A stretch of 64,000 nucleotides of DNA from JBBPZA01 sp963797015 (GTDB lineage Bacteria > Actinomycetota > Thermoleophilia > Solirubrobacterales > Solirubrobacteraceae): assembly GCA_963797015.1 (NCBI GenBank), contig CAWCNV010000006.1:62001-126000 (forward strand). Reading direction: 5' to 3'. Positions 23,274 through 32,080 of this stretch are shown here, in pieces (position 1 is the stretch's first letter; the number at the start of each line of letters is the position of its first letter). Under the pieces are notes generated by a model. That model was not told where the DNA came from. It searched no databases and was given only the letters and a program-made list of their open reading frames with translations. Both the position numbers and the translations under genes were made by a program.

Positions 23274-24301
23274 TGGCCGACCAGCGCACGGTGGGCGAGC
23301 GCCAGGAGGCGGCGCGACGGCCGCAGGCCGAGGGGGCTCAACGGCCGCGCGAGGGCACCTACGACGAGCGTCGCGCCCCCGACACGCCGACCCGGCTCGG
23401 CGCCCGCCCCTGGGGAGGCGTCCTCAAGCGGACCTTCCGCGAGTTCAAGGAGGACAACCTCACCGACTGGGCGGCGGCGCTCACCTACTTCGGCATCCTG
23501 TCGATCTTCCCGGCGCTGCTGGCTCTCGTATCGGTCGTCGGGCTGCTCGGGAAGTCGACGACCCAGAGCCTGATCACGAACATCTCGGCGGCCACGCCCG
23601 GGCCGGGCAGGCAGATCGTGACGAGCGCTCTGATGAACCTGCAGCAGAACCGCGGCGCGGCGGGGATCCTTTTCGTCATCGGGATCGGCGCGGCGCTGTG
23701 GTCGGCGTCGGGCTACGTCGCTGCCTTCATGCGCGCGTCCAACACGATCTACGACGTCGAGGAAGGGCGGCCGGTCTGGAAGACGCTCCCGGTGCGGGTC
23801 TCCGTGACGCTCGTGCTGCTGGTGCTGCTCGGGGTCACCGCGTTCGGCGTGGTCCTCACCGGAGGCCTCGCCAAGCAGGTCGGGGACGTCCTCGGTGTCG
23901 GGAGCAGCGCCGTCAGCGCCTGGGACATCGCCAAGTGGCCGGTGCTGCTGATCGTCGTCAGCCTGATGTTCTCGCTGCTCTACTGGGCTGCGCCCAACGT
24001 CAAGCAGCCCGGTTTCCGCTGGGTGACCGTCGGCGGGCTCGCCGCCGTGGTCGTGTGGATCCTCGCCTCGGCCGCATTCGCGTTCTATGTCGCCAACTTC
24101 TCCTCCTATAACAAGACCTACGGAGCGCTCGGCGGCGTGATCATCTTCCTGGTCTGGCTGTGGGTGTCGAACATCGCGGTGCTGCTCGGGGCCGAGCTCA
24201 ACGCCGAGCTCGAGCGCGGGCGCCGGATCGAGGCCGGACAGCCGGCCGACGAGGAGCCCTTCGTCGAGCCGCGCGACACCCGCAAGATGAAGGACTCCTA
24301 G
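23273..24301 (+). CDS. YihY/BrkB family membrane protein
   Basis: 342 residues. After a disordered charged leader (1-55), the YihY/BrkB domain begins FREFKEDNLTDWAAALTYFGILSIFPALLALVSVVG and has about six membrane helices. Family landmarks are LWSASGYVAAFMRASNTIYDVEEGRPVWK, LLYWAAPNVKQPGFRWVTVG and YGALGGVIIFLVWLWVSNIAVLLGAELNAELER. It is an inner-membrane protein of unsettled role, once named RNase BN in error. The GTG start overlaps the DUF3618 stop. The C-terminus is charged and cytosolic. Confidence 0.92.
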   Translation: MADQRTVGERQEAARRPQAEGAQRPREGTYDERRAPDTPTRLGARPWGGVLKRTFREFKEDNLTDWAAALTYFGILSIFPALLALVSVVGLLGKSTTQSLITNISAATPGPGRQIVTSALMNLQQNRGAAGILFVIGIGAALWSASGYVAAFMRASNTIYDVEEGRPVWKTLPVRVSVTLVLLVLLGVTAFGVVLTGGLAKQVGDVLGVGSSAVSAWDIAKWPVLLIVVSLMFSLLYWAAPNVKQPGFRWVTVGGLAAVVVWILASAAFAFYVANFSSYNKTYGALGGVIIFLVWLWVSNIAVLLGAELNAELERGRRIEAGQPADEEPFVEPRDTRKMKDS

Positions 24302-24349
24302 GCGCCCGCGGCGCCGGCGCCGCTTAGGAGAGCGTTGAAGTCGCGCTGC

Positions 24350-24355
24350 TAGCGT
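24350..24355 (+). promoter_or_regulatory. possible -10 box of rhomboid gene
   Basis: TAGCGT ends nine bases before the GTG at 24365, giving a leaderless or nearly leaderless transcript. Confidence 0.45.
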
Positions 24356-24364
24356 CAGCCGGCC

Positions 24365-25195
24365 GTGGCCACGTGCTATCGCCATCCGACGCGCGAGACG
24401 GGCGTGTCGTGCTCGAGCTGCGGGCGGCCGATCTGCCCCGACTGCATGACGCCGACACCGGTCGGTATGCGCTGCCCCGAGTGCGCGCGCCAGCGCACGC
24501 CGGTGCGCAACATGGCGACCGTGCGCACGGGCGGCGACCCGGTCGTCACCTACACGCTCATCGCGCTGAACGTGATCGTGTTCGTGGCCGAGCTCGCGTC
24601 CGGCTCCGGGGTCGCCCAGCGCGGCGGAGGAAACGTGATCGACAAGGGCGCTCTCTACGGCCCGGCGATCGCAAACGGCCACGAGTACTGGCGCCTGGTG
24701 ACGAGCGGCTTCCTGCACGCCGGCCTCATCCACATCCTCTTCAACATGTACTTCCTGTACGTGATCGGCATCCAGCTCGAGCCGGCGGTCGGCCGCGTGC
24801 GCTTCGCCGTGCTCTACGGCGTGTCGTTGCTCGCCGGCTCCTTCGGCGCGCTGCTGTTCTCGCCCGACAGCGTGACGGTCGGCGCCTCCGGGGCCGTGTT
24901 CGGGGTCATGGGCGGCGCGATCGTCGCGATGCGGGCGCGGGGGATCAACCCGTGGCAGTCGGGGCTCGTGTGGATACTGCTCCTCAACCTCGCGATCACG
25001 TTCCTGATCCCCGGGATCTCCAAGGGCGGGCACATCGGCGGCCTGATCGGCGGCCTGATCGCCGGCTACCTGCTCTTCGATCTCGGCGAACGCAGGCGCG
25101 CGGAGCTGCCGGCGCTAGCCGGTTGTGCGGCGCTGGGCGTGGCCGCCATCGCCGGCGCGATCGCGGTGGCCGGCGGCCAGGGGCTGGGGGTGTAG
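24365..25195 (+). CDS. rhomboid intramembrane serine protease with zinc-ribbon/B-box N-terminus
   Basis: 276 residues. A cytosolic double zinc motif is at 4-40 (CYRHP, CSSCGRPICPDC, RCPEC), then six to seven membrane helices. The catalytic Ser175 is in GASGAVFG, His223 in GGHIGGLIGG, and the supporting Asn127 is in HILFNMYF. It would cleave single-pass membrane proteins; nearby anti-sigma factors are possible but unproven substrates. This B-box/rhomboid architecture is widespread in actinobacteria. The GTG start follows a TAGCGT box. Confidence 0.93.
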   Translation: MATCYRHPTRETGVSCSSCGRPICPDCMTPTPVGMRCPECARQRTPVRNMATVRTGGDPVVTYTLIALNVIVFVAELASGSGVAQRGGGNVIDKGALYGPAIANGHEYWRLVTSGFLHAGLIHILFNMYFLYVIGIQLEPAVGRVRFAVLYGVSLLAGSFGALLFSPDSVTVGASGAVFGVMGGAIVAMRARGINPWQSGLVWILLLNLAITFLIPGISKGGHIGGLIGGLIAGYLLFDLGERRRAELPALAGCAALGVAAIAGAIAVAGGQGLGV

Positions 25196-25242
25196 ATGAT
25201 TGATTCCACCACGTTGGGCGCGCCGCCGCCCTGCGCGGCCGG

Positions 25243-26154
25243 CTAGCGCCGCGCCTCGAGCCCGGCGAGCTCGATCGCGCGCGCGCCGCCCTCGGGCTCG
25301 GGGACGAGCACGGGATGCAGGACGTGCGCGAGCTCCTCGAGGCCCTCGATCAGGCGCGGCCCAGGACGCGAGAAGTGCGCCGCGGCGTCGACCGCGACCA
25401 CGCGCTCGGCGCCGAGACGGGCAAGCCGGTCGGCGAAGCCCTGGGCCTCGCTCGCGGCGCGGTGCTCGTCGTAGCCGCAGGGCATCACCACCACGACCTC
25501 GGGGCGGATGGCGGCGACCTCCTCCCACTCCACCACGCGCGAGTGCTCGCCGGCCAGGCCGAGCAGGTCCTCGCCGCCGGCGTACTCGATCAGCTGGGGG
25601 GTCCAGTGGCCGGCGACGTAGACGGGATCGAGCCACTCGAGTGCCGCAACGCGCACCGGCTCAGCGTCGCGCACCGCGAGCCGCACGCGGTCGATCCGCG
25701 CGGACGCGTCGCGCACGAGCTCGACGCCCTCGTCGCGGCGGCCGGTCGCCTCGGCCACGGTGCGCACGTCGCCCAGCACCTCGCCCAGCGTCTTCGGGTC
25801 GAGCGAGATCACGTCGGGCGGGTCGGGGAGCGTCTGGGCGAGCGCGACGACGTCCTCGTAGGCGACGGCGCACACCGCGCACACGGCCTGGGTGATGATC
25901 AGGTCGGGCTCGAGGTCGCGCACGGCGTCCTCGTCGAGCTCGTAGATCGCCTCGCCGCGCAGCGTCCGCTCGCGCACGGCCGCGTCGATGGCGGCTGGCG
26001 CGAGGCCCGGCTCGAGCACGTCGCGGGTCACGCGCTCGATGTCCTCGACCTCGGGCGGCCAGTCGCACTCGTGCGTGACCCCCACCACCTCGTCGCCCAG
26101 GCCGAGGGCGAAGCACAGCTCCGTGGCCGAGGGGACGAGGCTGACGATGCGCAC
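25243..26154 (-). CDS. BtuF-like cobalamin/iron-siderophore binding protein without signal peptide
   Basis: 303 residues of the periplasmic-binding-protein class III fold (BtuF/FepB). It opens VRIVSLVPSATELCFALGLGDEVVGVTHECDWP, with LEPDLIITQAVCAVCAVAYEDV in the middle and EEVAAIRPEVVVVMPCGYDEHR in the second lobe. There is no export signal or lipobox, as in the cytosolic cobalamin-binding relatives, so it is probably not a classic ABC-transport receptor. The start is GTG 26154 (TTG 26157 also possible). It diverges from phhB. No transporter genes are nearby. Confidence 0.8.
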   Translation of the reverse strand: MRIVSLVPSATELCFALGLGDEVVGVTHECDWPPEVEDIERVTRDVLEPGLAPAAIDAAVRERTLRGEAIYELDEDAVRDLEPDLIITQAVCAVCAVAYEDVVALAQTLPDPPDVISLDPKTLGEVLGDVRTVAEATGRRDEGVELVRDASARIDRVRLAVRDAEPVRVAALEWLDPVYVAGHWTPQLIEYAGGEDLLGLAGEHSRVVEWEEVAAIRPEVVVVMPCGYDEHRAASEAQGFADRLARLGAERVVAVDAAAHFSRPGPRLIEGLEELAHVLHPVLVPEPEGGARAIELAGLEARR

Positions 26155-26172
26155 CAACCGGAGGGTACGAGG

Positions 26173-26178
26173 TAGGCT
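26173..26178 (+). promoter_or_regulatory. -10 box of leaderless phhB
   Basis: TAGGCT lies six bases before the GTG at 26185, the exact spacing seen for the ECF sigma and cyclase genes. Confidence 0.65.
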
Positions 26179-26184
26179 CACACC

Positions 26185-26463
26185 GTGGCGGTACTGCCGG
26201 ACGAGGAGGTCGCGAAGCGCCTCGAGGGCTCGCAGTGGGAGCGCGAGGGGGATGCGATCGCGCGCGAGTACAAGCTCGCCGACTTCGCCGCCGCGATGGC
26301 CTTCGTCAATCGGGTCGCCGAGGCGGCCGAGGCCGCCAACCACCACCCCGACATCCTGGTGCACTCGTGGAACCGCGTCCGCCTGACGCTCTCGACGCAC
26401 TCCGAGGGCGGCCTCACCGACAACGACTTCGAGCTCGCGCGGACGATCGACGGGCTCGGCTGA
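26185..26463 (+). CDS. phhB: pterin-4a-carbinolamine dehydratase
   Basis: 92 residues, the usual length of the family. It dehydrates 4a-hydroxytetrahydrobiopterin to recycle the pterin cofactor of aromatic hydroxylases, or acts as a pterin-site protein in other contexts. The motif AANHHPDILVHSWNRVRLTLSTHSEGGLTDNDFELA includes the catalytic His pair and the conserved downstream His. It is leaderless. Its TGA overlaps a CTG start of the next gene (CTGA 26460-26463). No aromatic hydroxylase gene is visible in the window. Confidence 0.92.
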   Translation: MAVLPDEEVAKRLEGSQWEREGDAIAREYKLADFAAAMAFVNRVAEAAEAANHHPDILVHSWNRVRLTLSTHSEGGLTDNDFELARTIDGLG

Positions 26464-29126
26464 GGGTCGGCGCCGCCGCGCTGGTGGCTGTCGCCGTAGC
26501 CGGCGCCGCGCTCGCGCCCACGGCGCAGGCGCGGCGCGTGCGGGTGTTCGCGGTCGGCCCGCGCTTCGAGCTGAGCTGGGTGCAGTCGCCCGAGACCTTC
26601 CGCGCCAAGCTGCTCGCGCTGATGGACCGGCGGCGGCGGGGCGGCGGCGCGCCGCCGGTCCAGCGCGGAGTCGACGACGTCGCCTCCCACCGGCTCGGCC
26701 CCGACGACCGGAGGCGCCCCGCGGGCAGCGCCCGCGACCTCGTCGTGATGCCCGAGGACCTGGGCCTGTTCGCCGGCCTCACAGGCTCGCGCGGCGCCGC
26801 GGCGCGCGCGGTGACGGCGGACACCGGAGGCCTCGTCGCCGCCCTGACCACGCTGTTCTCGTCCTACAGCTCGGTCATCGGCCACTACGCCGCCAGGTTC
26901 CCCGATCTCCTCGGTCGCGGGCTGCCGGCGCGGCTCCTCGGGGTGGCCCTCACCGACACGTTCGCGCGCACGGCGGTCGAGACCTACGCGAAGCTCGCCG
27001 ACCGCTACGACGTGTGGCTCGCCGCCGGGGTCAACATGGCGCGCCGCTGGCGAATCGTGTGCGTCGACAAGGCGCGCTTCCGCCCGCCGCCGGGCGCCTC
27101 GCGCTGCGACGTGCAGGACCCCGCGCTCGTGGCCAGGCTCCGCAGCCCGGACGAGCCGACGCGCGACTACGCCTACGAGGCCACCGACGAGCGCTTCTCG
27201 AATATGGCGCTGGTCTTCGATCCCAACGGCCGCCTGGTGTCGCGCCAGGTCAAGGAGTACCTGACCGCGATCGAGCTGCCCGGCAACCTCGACCTGGCGC
27301 CCGGTGCGGTCTCGAGCGGTGTGCACGCGCTGCGCACACCGGTCGGCACGCTGGGCTTCGTGACCAGCAAGGACGCGTGGATGCCCGACCTGATCGCCAA
27401 GCTCGACCAGGAGGGCGTCGACTTGCTCGTGCAGCCTGAGTTCTTCGCTGGAGACACTGTGAGCGCCGCCGGGATGTGGCCGCCGGACACACTGAAGGCA
27501 GCCGGATACAGCGACGTGCTGCGCTCGCCGGGGATCGAGGCGATGGCGCTTCCCGAGCTCACCGGCAACATCTACGACCTCGCCGCCGACGCCCAGCAGC
27601 ACATCGTGGTGAAGCCGCGCGGGAGGCGCGTCCCGAGGGGCTACCTGGTCGGGCAGCGTCCGGCGCCGGGCTTCGCGGCCGTCGCGCCGTGGGTCGTGCC
27701 CGATCCGCTCGCCCCCGGCGAGCCGATCGCTACCCGCCGCGCCCGCCTGCGGCGCGCCGCCCAGGCGCTGCTGCCGGTGGGCGGCGGGCCGCCCTGCCCG
27801 TCGCCGCGTGTGCCCGGTCCGTGCAAGGGCGGTCAGGTCGAGAGCATGTTGTGGCGCGACGTCGAGGTCGCGCGCCGGCCGCGCTACCGGCCTCGTAGGC
27901 GGGCCAAGCTGGGTGCCACGCCGTTCACGGTCAACCGGCCGCTCGCTCCTTCACGCTCGTCCCAGCGCAACGTCTCCCTGGCCGCACGCGGGAGCAAGGC
28001 ATGGGCGGCGTTCGAGCAGCGGCGGGGCGGGCGCGCGCGCATCGTGCTCGTTCGCTCGCGCGACGGGGGCCGGACGTGGAGCGCGCCGCTCTCGCCCGCC
28101 GGCGGGCGCCCGGGGCGAGCGCGCGAGTGGTGGCCCAGCGTCGCCGCCGGGCCCGGGGGACGCGTGTGGGTGGCGTGGCAGGACGACGGGACCGGCGTTC
28201 CGCGCGCCTACGTCGCCGTCTCGCGCGACGGCGGAAGGAGCTTCGCCCCGGCGCGCGCGATCGACGCCTCCCCGCCGCCCGGGGTGGCCCAGTGGCGCCC
28301 GAGCATCGCGGCGACGGGCCGCACGTCAGCGGTCGTCGCCTGGATCGACGAGCGCGAGCGCTCGCCCGACGACGACCTCCCGCAGGCGCACGTCTTCGCC
28401 GCTCGCCTGCGCGGCGACGGCTCCGCGGCCGGGACGGCGACGCGCCTGGACACGGCCGCGCCCGTCGAGCTCGCGGCCAAGCTCGACAACGCCTGGGCTC
28501 CCGACGTCACAGCCCGCGCGGGGCGTGTCGCGGTCGCGTGGGTCGACTTCCGCAGCTACGACTGGAGGCCGTACCTGCGCGAGTCTTCCGACGGCGGTGG
28601 CAGCTGGGGGCCGGAGCGCCCGCTGTCCGACGCGCCGTTGCCGTCCCCCGAGAACGCCGAGGAGTCGCTCGACGACGCCCCCAGCGTCGCGCTCGGGCCC
28701 GACGGGCCGCGCGTGGCCTGGGTCGACTTCCGCAAGCGCGCCTCGTCGGCGCGCCGGCCGCACCAGCTCTACGACGTCTACCTCGGGTCCCCGGGCCGGG
28801 CGAGCGCGCAGGTCGATCCCTGGGGCTCAGGCCAGCTCGACAGCTTCAATCCCGCGGCCGTCCTGGCGCGCGGAGGCGGCCTGCTGGTGGCCTGGCAGGA
28901 CGCGGCACGCGGGATCAGCGACGTGCGCCTGCGTCGCGTCGACGCGGCCGGTCGCGTCAGCGGGGGCTCCGTGCTCGTCGACGACCGCGGCGCCGGCACG
29001 ACGAACGCGTGGCGTCCTGCGCTCGCGACGCTGGGGGGCGACCGCGTGCTCGCGGCCTGGGAGGACGAGCGCGACGGGCCGCGGCAGATCTTCGCTGCGA
29101 CGGCCAGCGCGGCGTCAGTGCGCTAG
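26460..29126 (+). CDS. exported nitrilase-like domain fused to BNR/Asp-box repeat domain
   Basis: 888 residues. The CTG start at 26460 gives MRVGAAALVAVAVAGAALAPTAQA, a clean signal peptide, and overlaps the phhB stop. Residues 28-420 follow a carbon-nitrogen hydrolase fold. Glu99 is in VVMPEDLGLF, a candidate Lys265 is in RQVKEYL, and the third catalytic position, usually Cys in ICYD, is Ser303 in VTSKD. DLLVQPEFFAGD follows, as in nitrilases. Residues about 500-880 hold Asp-box (BNR) repeats (SRDGGRTW, SRDGGRSF, SSDGGGSW), suggesting a six-bladed propeller. Function is unknown. The Ser substitution argues against ordinary amidase chemistry. Confidence 0.82.
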   Translation: MRVGAAALVAVAVAGAALAPTAQARRVRVFAVGPRFELSWVQSPETFRAKLLALMDRRRRGGGAPPVQRGVDDVASHRLGPDDRRRPAGSARDLVVMPEDLGLFAGLTGSRGAAARAVTADTGGLVAALTTLFSSYSSVIGHYAARFPDLLGRGLPARLLGVALTDTFARTAVETYAKLADRYDVWLAAGVNMARRWRIVCVDKARFRPPPGASRCDVQDPALVARLRSPDEPTRDYAYEATDERFSNMALVFDPNGRLVSRQVKEYLTAIELPGNLDLAPGAVSSGVHALRTPVGTLGFVTSKDAWMPDLIAKLDQEGVDLLVQPEFFAGDTVSAAGMWPPDTLKAAGYSDVLRSPGIEAMALPELTGNIYDLAADAQQHIVVKPRGRRVPRGYLVGQRPAPGFAAVAPWVVPDPLAPGEPIATRRARLRRAAQALLPVGGGPPCPSPRVPGPCKGGQVESMLWRDVEVARRPRYRPRRRAKLGATPFTVNRPLAPSRSSQRNVSLAARGSKAWAAFEQRRGGRARIVLVRSRDGGRTWSAPLSPAGGRPGRAREWWPSVAAGPGGRVWVAWQDDGTGVPRAYVAVSRDGGRSFAPARAIDASPPPGVAQWRPSIAATGRTSAVVAWIDERERSPDDDLPQAHVFAARLRGDGSAAGTATRLDTAAPVELAAKLDNAWAPDVTARAGRVAVAWVDFRSYDWRPYLRESSDGGGSWGPERPLSDAPLPSPENAEESLDDAPSVALGPDGPRVAWVDFRKRASSARRPHQLYDVYLGSPGRASAQVDPWGSGQLDSFNPAAVLARGGGLLVAWQDAARGISDVRLRRVDAAGRVSGGSVLVDDRGAGTTNAWRPALATLGGDRVLAAWEDERDGPRQIFAATASAASVR

Positions 29127-30328
29127 CGGACCGCCGCGCCCTCGCCGGCGAGCCGCGTCGCGATGTCGGCGAGATCGAAGTCGGGCTCGTCGCCGAAGGC
29201 GCGCAGCATCCGCAGGCGCAGCGCCGAGTAGTGGCGCATCGCCTCCGAGCGCCGCCCCCGGCGCAGGAAGACCTCGATGAGCTGCTGCTGGATGTCGGTG
29301 TCGAACGGCTCCAGGGCGGCGAGCCGCTGGAAATGGGCGGCCGCGTCGTCCGAGCGGCCGGCGCGCAGCGCGAGCTGGCCGCAGGCGCGCAGCGCGCGGC
29401 CGGCCAGGCCGCGCAGGTACTCGCGCTCGGCGAAGGCCCAGTCGACGTAGGGCACGTCGGGCAGAAAGTCGTCGCGGTAGAGCGTCAGCGCACGCGAGAG
29501 CTTGCGCTCCGCGCGAGCGGGGTCGGAATGCTCCAGCGCCGCCAGCCCGGCGACCGCCTGGGCCTCGAACGTCTCGACGTCGAGCGCGAGCAGGTCGGTG
29601 TCGATCATGTAGCCGCCGGCGCGGCGGACGATCAGCCGGTGATCGGCGCCGGCTCCGTTGCCGCGCTCCAGGTGCTCGCGCAGGCGGTGCACGAAGTAGC
29701 GGACGTTGGCCACCGCCGACGGCCCTCGGTCGGGCCACAGCGCGGCCGCGATCGTCTCCGACGACACGGGCCGGCTGCGGGCGCAGATCAGGTACTTCAA
29801 AAGCTCTCCGGGGCGCTGCTTGAGCCAGTCGCCTTCGCGAGCTTCACCGCCGACCTCGACGCGCAGCGGTCCCAGGGCGGCGATCCGCAGGACTCCGTCG
29901 AGAGTCTCCGCGCCGCCGGGGGTCGAGGCCTCGGAGTGCAGCTGGTAGGCGACCGCGTCCGCGCCCTCGCCGGCGATGACCGCCGTCAGGAGCGTCGCCT
30001 TCTCGCGGCCCGTCAGCGACAGGCTTACCGGGCGGCGCAGGCCCTCGTCCGCCTCCAGGACCAGCGACGTGAGACAGTCGTGCTCGTCGCCGCCGGTGTT
30101 TCGCCTGCAATCGAGGACCTCGCAGCAGCTCAACGCCGGCTCGGTCCGGTAGCCGAGGCGGTCGGGTCCCGCCAGGCGCGCCATCGCGGCGTTCCACCAC
30201 ACGACCGAGCGGTCGCCGGCGACCACCAGGACCGGGTCGTCCAGGCGGTCGAGCACCGAGCCGAGCAGGCTTTCCGGCATCCGGGCGCCGCCGTTGGACT
30301 TCCTTGCGCCAGCTTCCCCTTGGCTCAT
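29123..30328 (-). CDS. PAS-SARP/BTAD transcriptional regulator
   Basis: 401 residues. The N-terminal PAS-like sensor (about 18-110) contains LDDPVLVVAGDRSVVWWNAAMARL and a cysteine cluster CCEVLDCRRNTGGDEHDC. A winged-helix OmpR-like DNA-binding domain of SARP type follows (about 150-240, QRPGELLKYLICARSRPVSSETIAAALWPD). A bacterial transcriptional activation domain with TPR-like helices completes it (about 250-395). It is divergent from the sugar-transferase gene and so probably activates the exopolysaccharide locus, perhaps in response to redox or metal. ATG 30328 is chosen at the domain edge. Its tail overlaps the BNR gene end by 4 nt. Confidence 0.88.
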   Translation of the reverse strand: MSQGEAGARKSNGGARMPESLLGSVLDRLDDPVLVVAGDRSVVWWNAAMARLAGPDRLGYRTEPALSCCEVLDCRRNTGGDEHDCLTSLVLEADEGLRRPVSLSLTGREKATLLTAVIAGEGADAVAYQLHSEASTPGGAETLDGVLRIAALGPLRVEVGGEAREGDWLKQRPGELLKYLICARSRPVSSETIAAALWPDRGPSAVANVRYFVHRLREHLERGNGAGADHRLIVRRAGGYMIDTDLLALDVETFEAQAVAGLAALEHSDPARAERKLSRALTLYRDDFLPDVPYVDWAFAEREYLRGLAGRALRACGQLALRAGRSDDAAAHFQRLAALEPFDTDIQQQLIEVFLRRGRRSEAMRHYSALRLRMLRAFGDEPDFDLADIATRLAGEGAAVR

Positions 30329-30504
30329 CCGAGACCCGCTCACGACGACGACCTTCCGGTTGGTCCGCCCCTGGAATATAGAGGCGCGACACGGGAGTGG
30401 GAACCCACCTCCTTTAGACCGGAATTCGCCCCACAGGGGCACGTTTCTCGACCAACGCCCAACAAATACCCCCCTCCACGCTGGCTCAATAGGCCAGGTC
30501 TACC

Positions 30505-32007
30505 GTGCCGTCGATGGATCCGCCCGCCGGAGCCTCGGACTTTGCCGTGTTCCCATCGGCGACCGAGGCGGACCGCGGGCCGCGGACGCGCTGGGAGCCC
30601 GGGGAGCTTCTGCCCGTGGCGCTCGCGGGCGCAGCCGCGCTCGCCATCGTGGTTCCGGCCGGGACGCGGGTGCAGGCGGCGGTCCTCGCCTTCGCCGCGC
30701 TCGCCGCGGGCGTCGCCTGGTGCCGGAGGCTGGCCCAGCACGCCGCGCTGATGGCGTTGCTGAGGGTCGTCTACCCGTGCGCCGGCGCGCTGCTGGGCGT
30801 CGCTGCGCTCGCGATCCTCCAGCTCCTCACCGGGCATCCCAAGGCGGCCGCCGTGGACCTCGGCCTGGTGCTCGTCGTCAGCATGCTCACGGCGCTGCTG
30901 TGGCCGGTCTCGCGCCACGCGGGCCAGCGCACGCTGGCACGGCGGCGTGTCGCGTTCATCGGCGGCGCCGCGACCGCGGGCCGGCTGGAGCACGCGCTGC
31001 AGGTGGGCGGTTCCCGCGAATACGTGCTCGTGGGCCGCATCGCCACGGGCCCGACGTCCGGCCGCGACGACCGCGTCGCGCAGCTCGGGACGCTCGAGCG
31101 CATCGACCGGATCGTCTCCGAGCATCGCATCGATGTCCTCGTGCTGGGCGCCGACGCGCCGCGGCTGACCGTCTTCGAGCGGATCGCGGAGTCCTGCCTG
31201 CACCTTCCGGTCCAGGTCGTCGACCTGGCCGGGCTGTACGAGGAGGTCTTCGGTCACGTGCCCATGGCTGAGATCGATGCTTCGTGGTTCCAGTGCCTCG
31301 CGGACCCACGGATGCGCCGGTCGACGCCGCCTCTCAAGCGTGCAATGGACGTTACGTGCGCGACGCTGCTTGCGTTCGCTGCCCTGCCGATGTTCGCGGT
31401 GCTGGCCGTGCTGGTGCGCGCCGACGGCGGGTCGTGGCTGTTCTCGCAGGTGCGCATCGGCGAGGGCGGGCGCCCGTTCCGGCTCTATAAGGTGCGCACC
31501 ATGCGCCCGGGCTCGGAGAGCGGGGCGCAGTGGGCCGAGCTCGACGACCCGCGCATCACCCGCATCGGCAAGCTCCTGCGCCGGACGCACGTGGACGAGC
31601 TGCCCCAGCTCCTCAACGTAATCCGCGGCGAGATGAGCCTCGTCGGCCCGCGGCCCGAGCAGCCGGAGTTCGTCGACCGCCTCGAGCGGACGCTGCCCTT
31701 CTACCAGCGCCGCCACCTCTCCAAGCCCGGCATCACGGGCTGGGCGCAGATCCGCTGCGGCTACGCGGGCTCGGACGTGGGCTCGGCGTGGAAGCTCAGT
31801 CACGACCTCTATTACCTCAAGCACCGCTCGGTCGGACTCGATGCGCTGATCCTCGTCGAGACGCTGGCCAGCCTGATCTTCGCTCGCCAGCCGGTCCTGC
31901 GGCCTCAGAGCATGGCCTGCGTGCTCGGCGAGCACCGGCCGGAGGAAGCGCTCGGCCACGCCGAGCCGGCCGCGCTGGCGGCGGGCGGACCCAAGCTCGC
32001 GGCCTGA
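30505..32007 (+). CDS. polyprenyl glycosylphosphotransferase (priming sugar transferase)
   Basis: 500 residues of the WbaP/CpsE type. Four to five N-terminal membrane helices (35-150) and a CoA-binding-like domain (RRVAFIGGAATAGRLEH) come first. The C-terminal transferase has KRAMDVTCATLLAF, FSQVRIGEGGRPFRLYKVRTMR, DELPQLLNVIRGEMSLVGPRPEQPEF and YQRRHLSKPGITGWAQIRCGY. It moves the first sugar-phosphate to undecaprenyl phosphate. GTG 30505 or ATG 30514 may start it. It heads the plus-strand part of the exopolysaccharide locus. Confidence 0.93.
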   Translation: MPSMDPPAGASDFAVFPSATEADRGPRTRWEPGELLPVALAGAAALAIVVPAGTRVQAAVLAFAALAAGVAWCRRLAQHAALMALLRVVYPCAGALLGVAALAILQLLTGHPKAAAVDLGLVLVVSMLTALLWPVSRHAGQRTLARRRVAFIGGAATAGRLEHALQVGGSREYVLVGRIATGPTSGRDDRVAQLGTLERIDRIVSEHRIDVLVLGADAPRLTVFERIAESCLHLPVQVVDLAGLYEEVFGHVPMAEIDASWFQCLADPRMRRSTPPLKRAMDVTCATLLAFAALPMFAVLAVLVRADGGSWLFSQVRIGEGGRPFRLYKVRTMRPGSESGAQWAELDDPRITRIGKLLRRTHVDELPQLLNVIRGEMSLVGPRPEQPEFVDRLERTLPFYQRRHLSKPGITGWAQIRCGYAGSDVGSAWKLSHDLYYLKHRSVGLDALILVETLASLIFARQPVLRPQSMACVLGEHRPEEALGHAEPAALAAGGPKLAA

Positions 32008-32059
32008 CCGGCGCAGGCCGGGCCCGCGGTCCGGGTATCCTGAGCACGGGTCAGTGTTC

Positions 32060-32080
32060 ATGGCGAGGATGCCCTCATGA
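32060..32080 (+). other. six-codon upstream mini-ORF overlapping the BY-kinase start
   Basis: ATG GCG AGG ATG CCC TCA TGA (or from an in-frame GTG at 32054) ends as ATGA over the start of the kinase at 32077. TATCCT at 32036-32041 could be its -10 box. It may pass ribosomes to the kinase gene. Confidence 0.35.
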
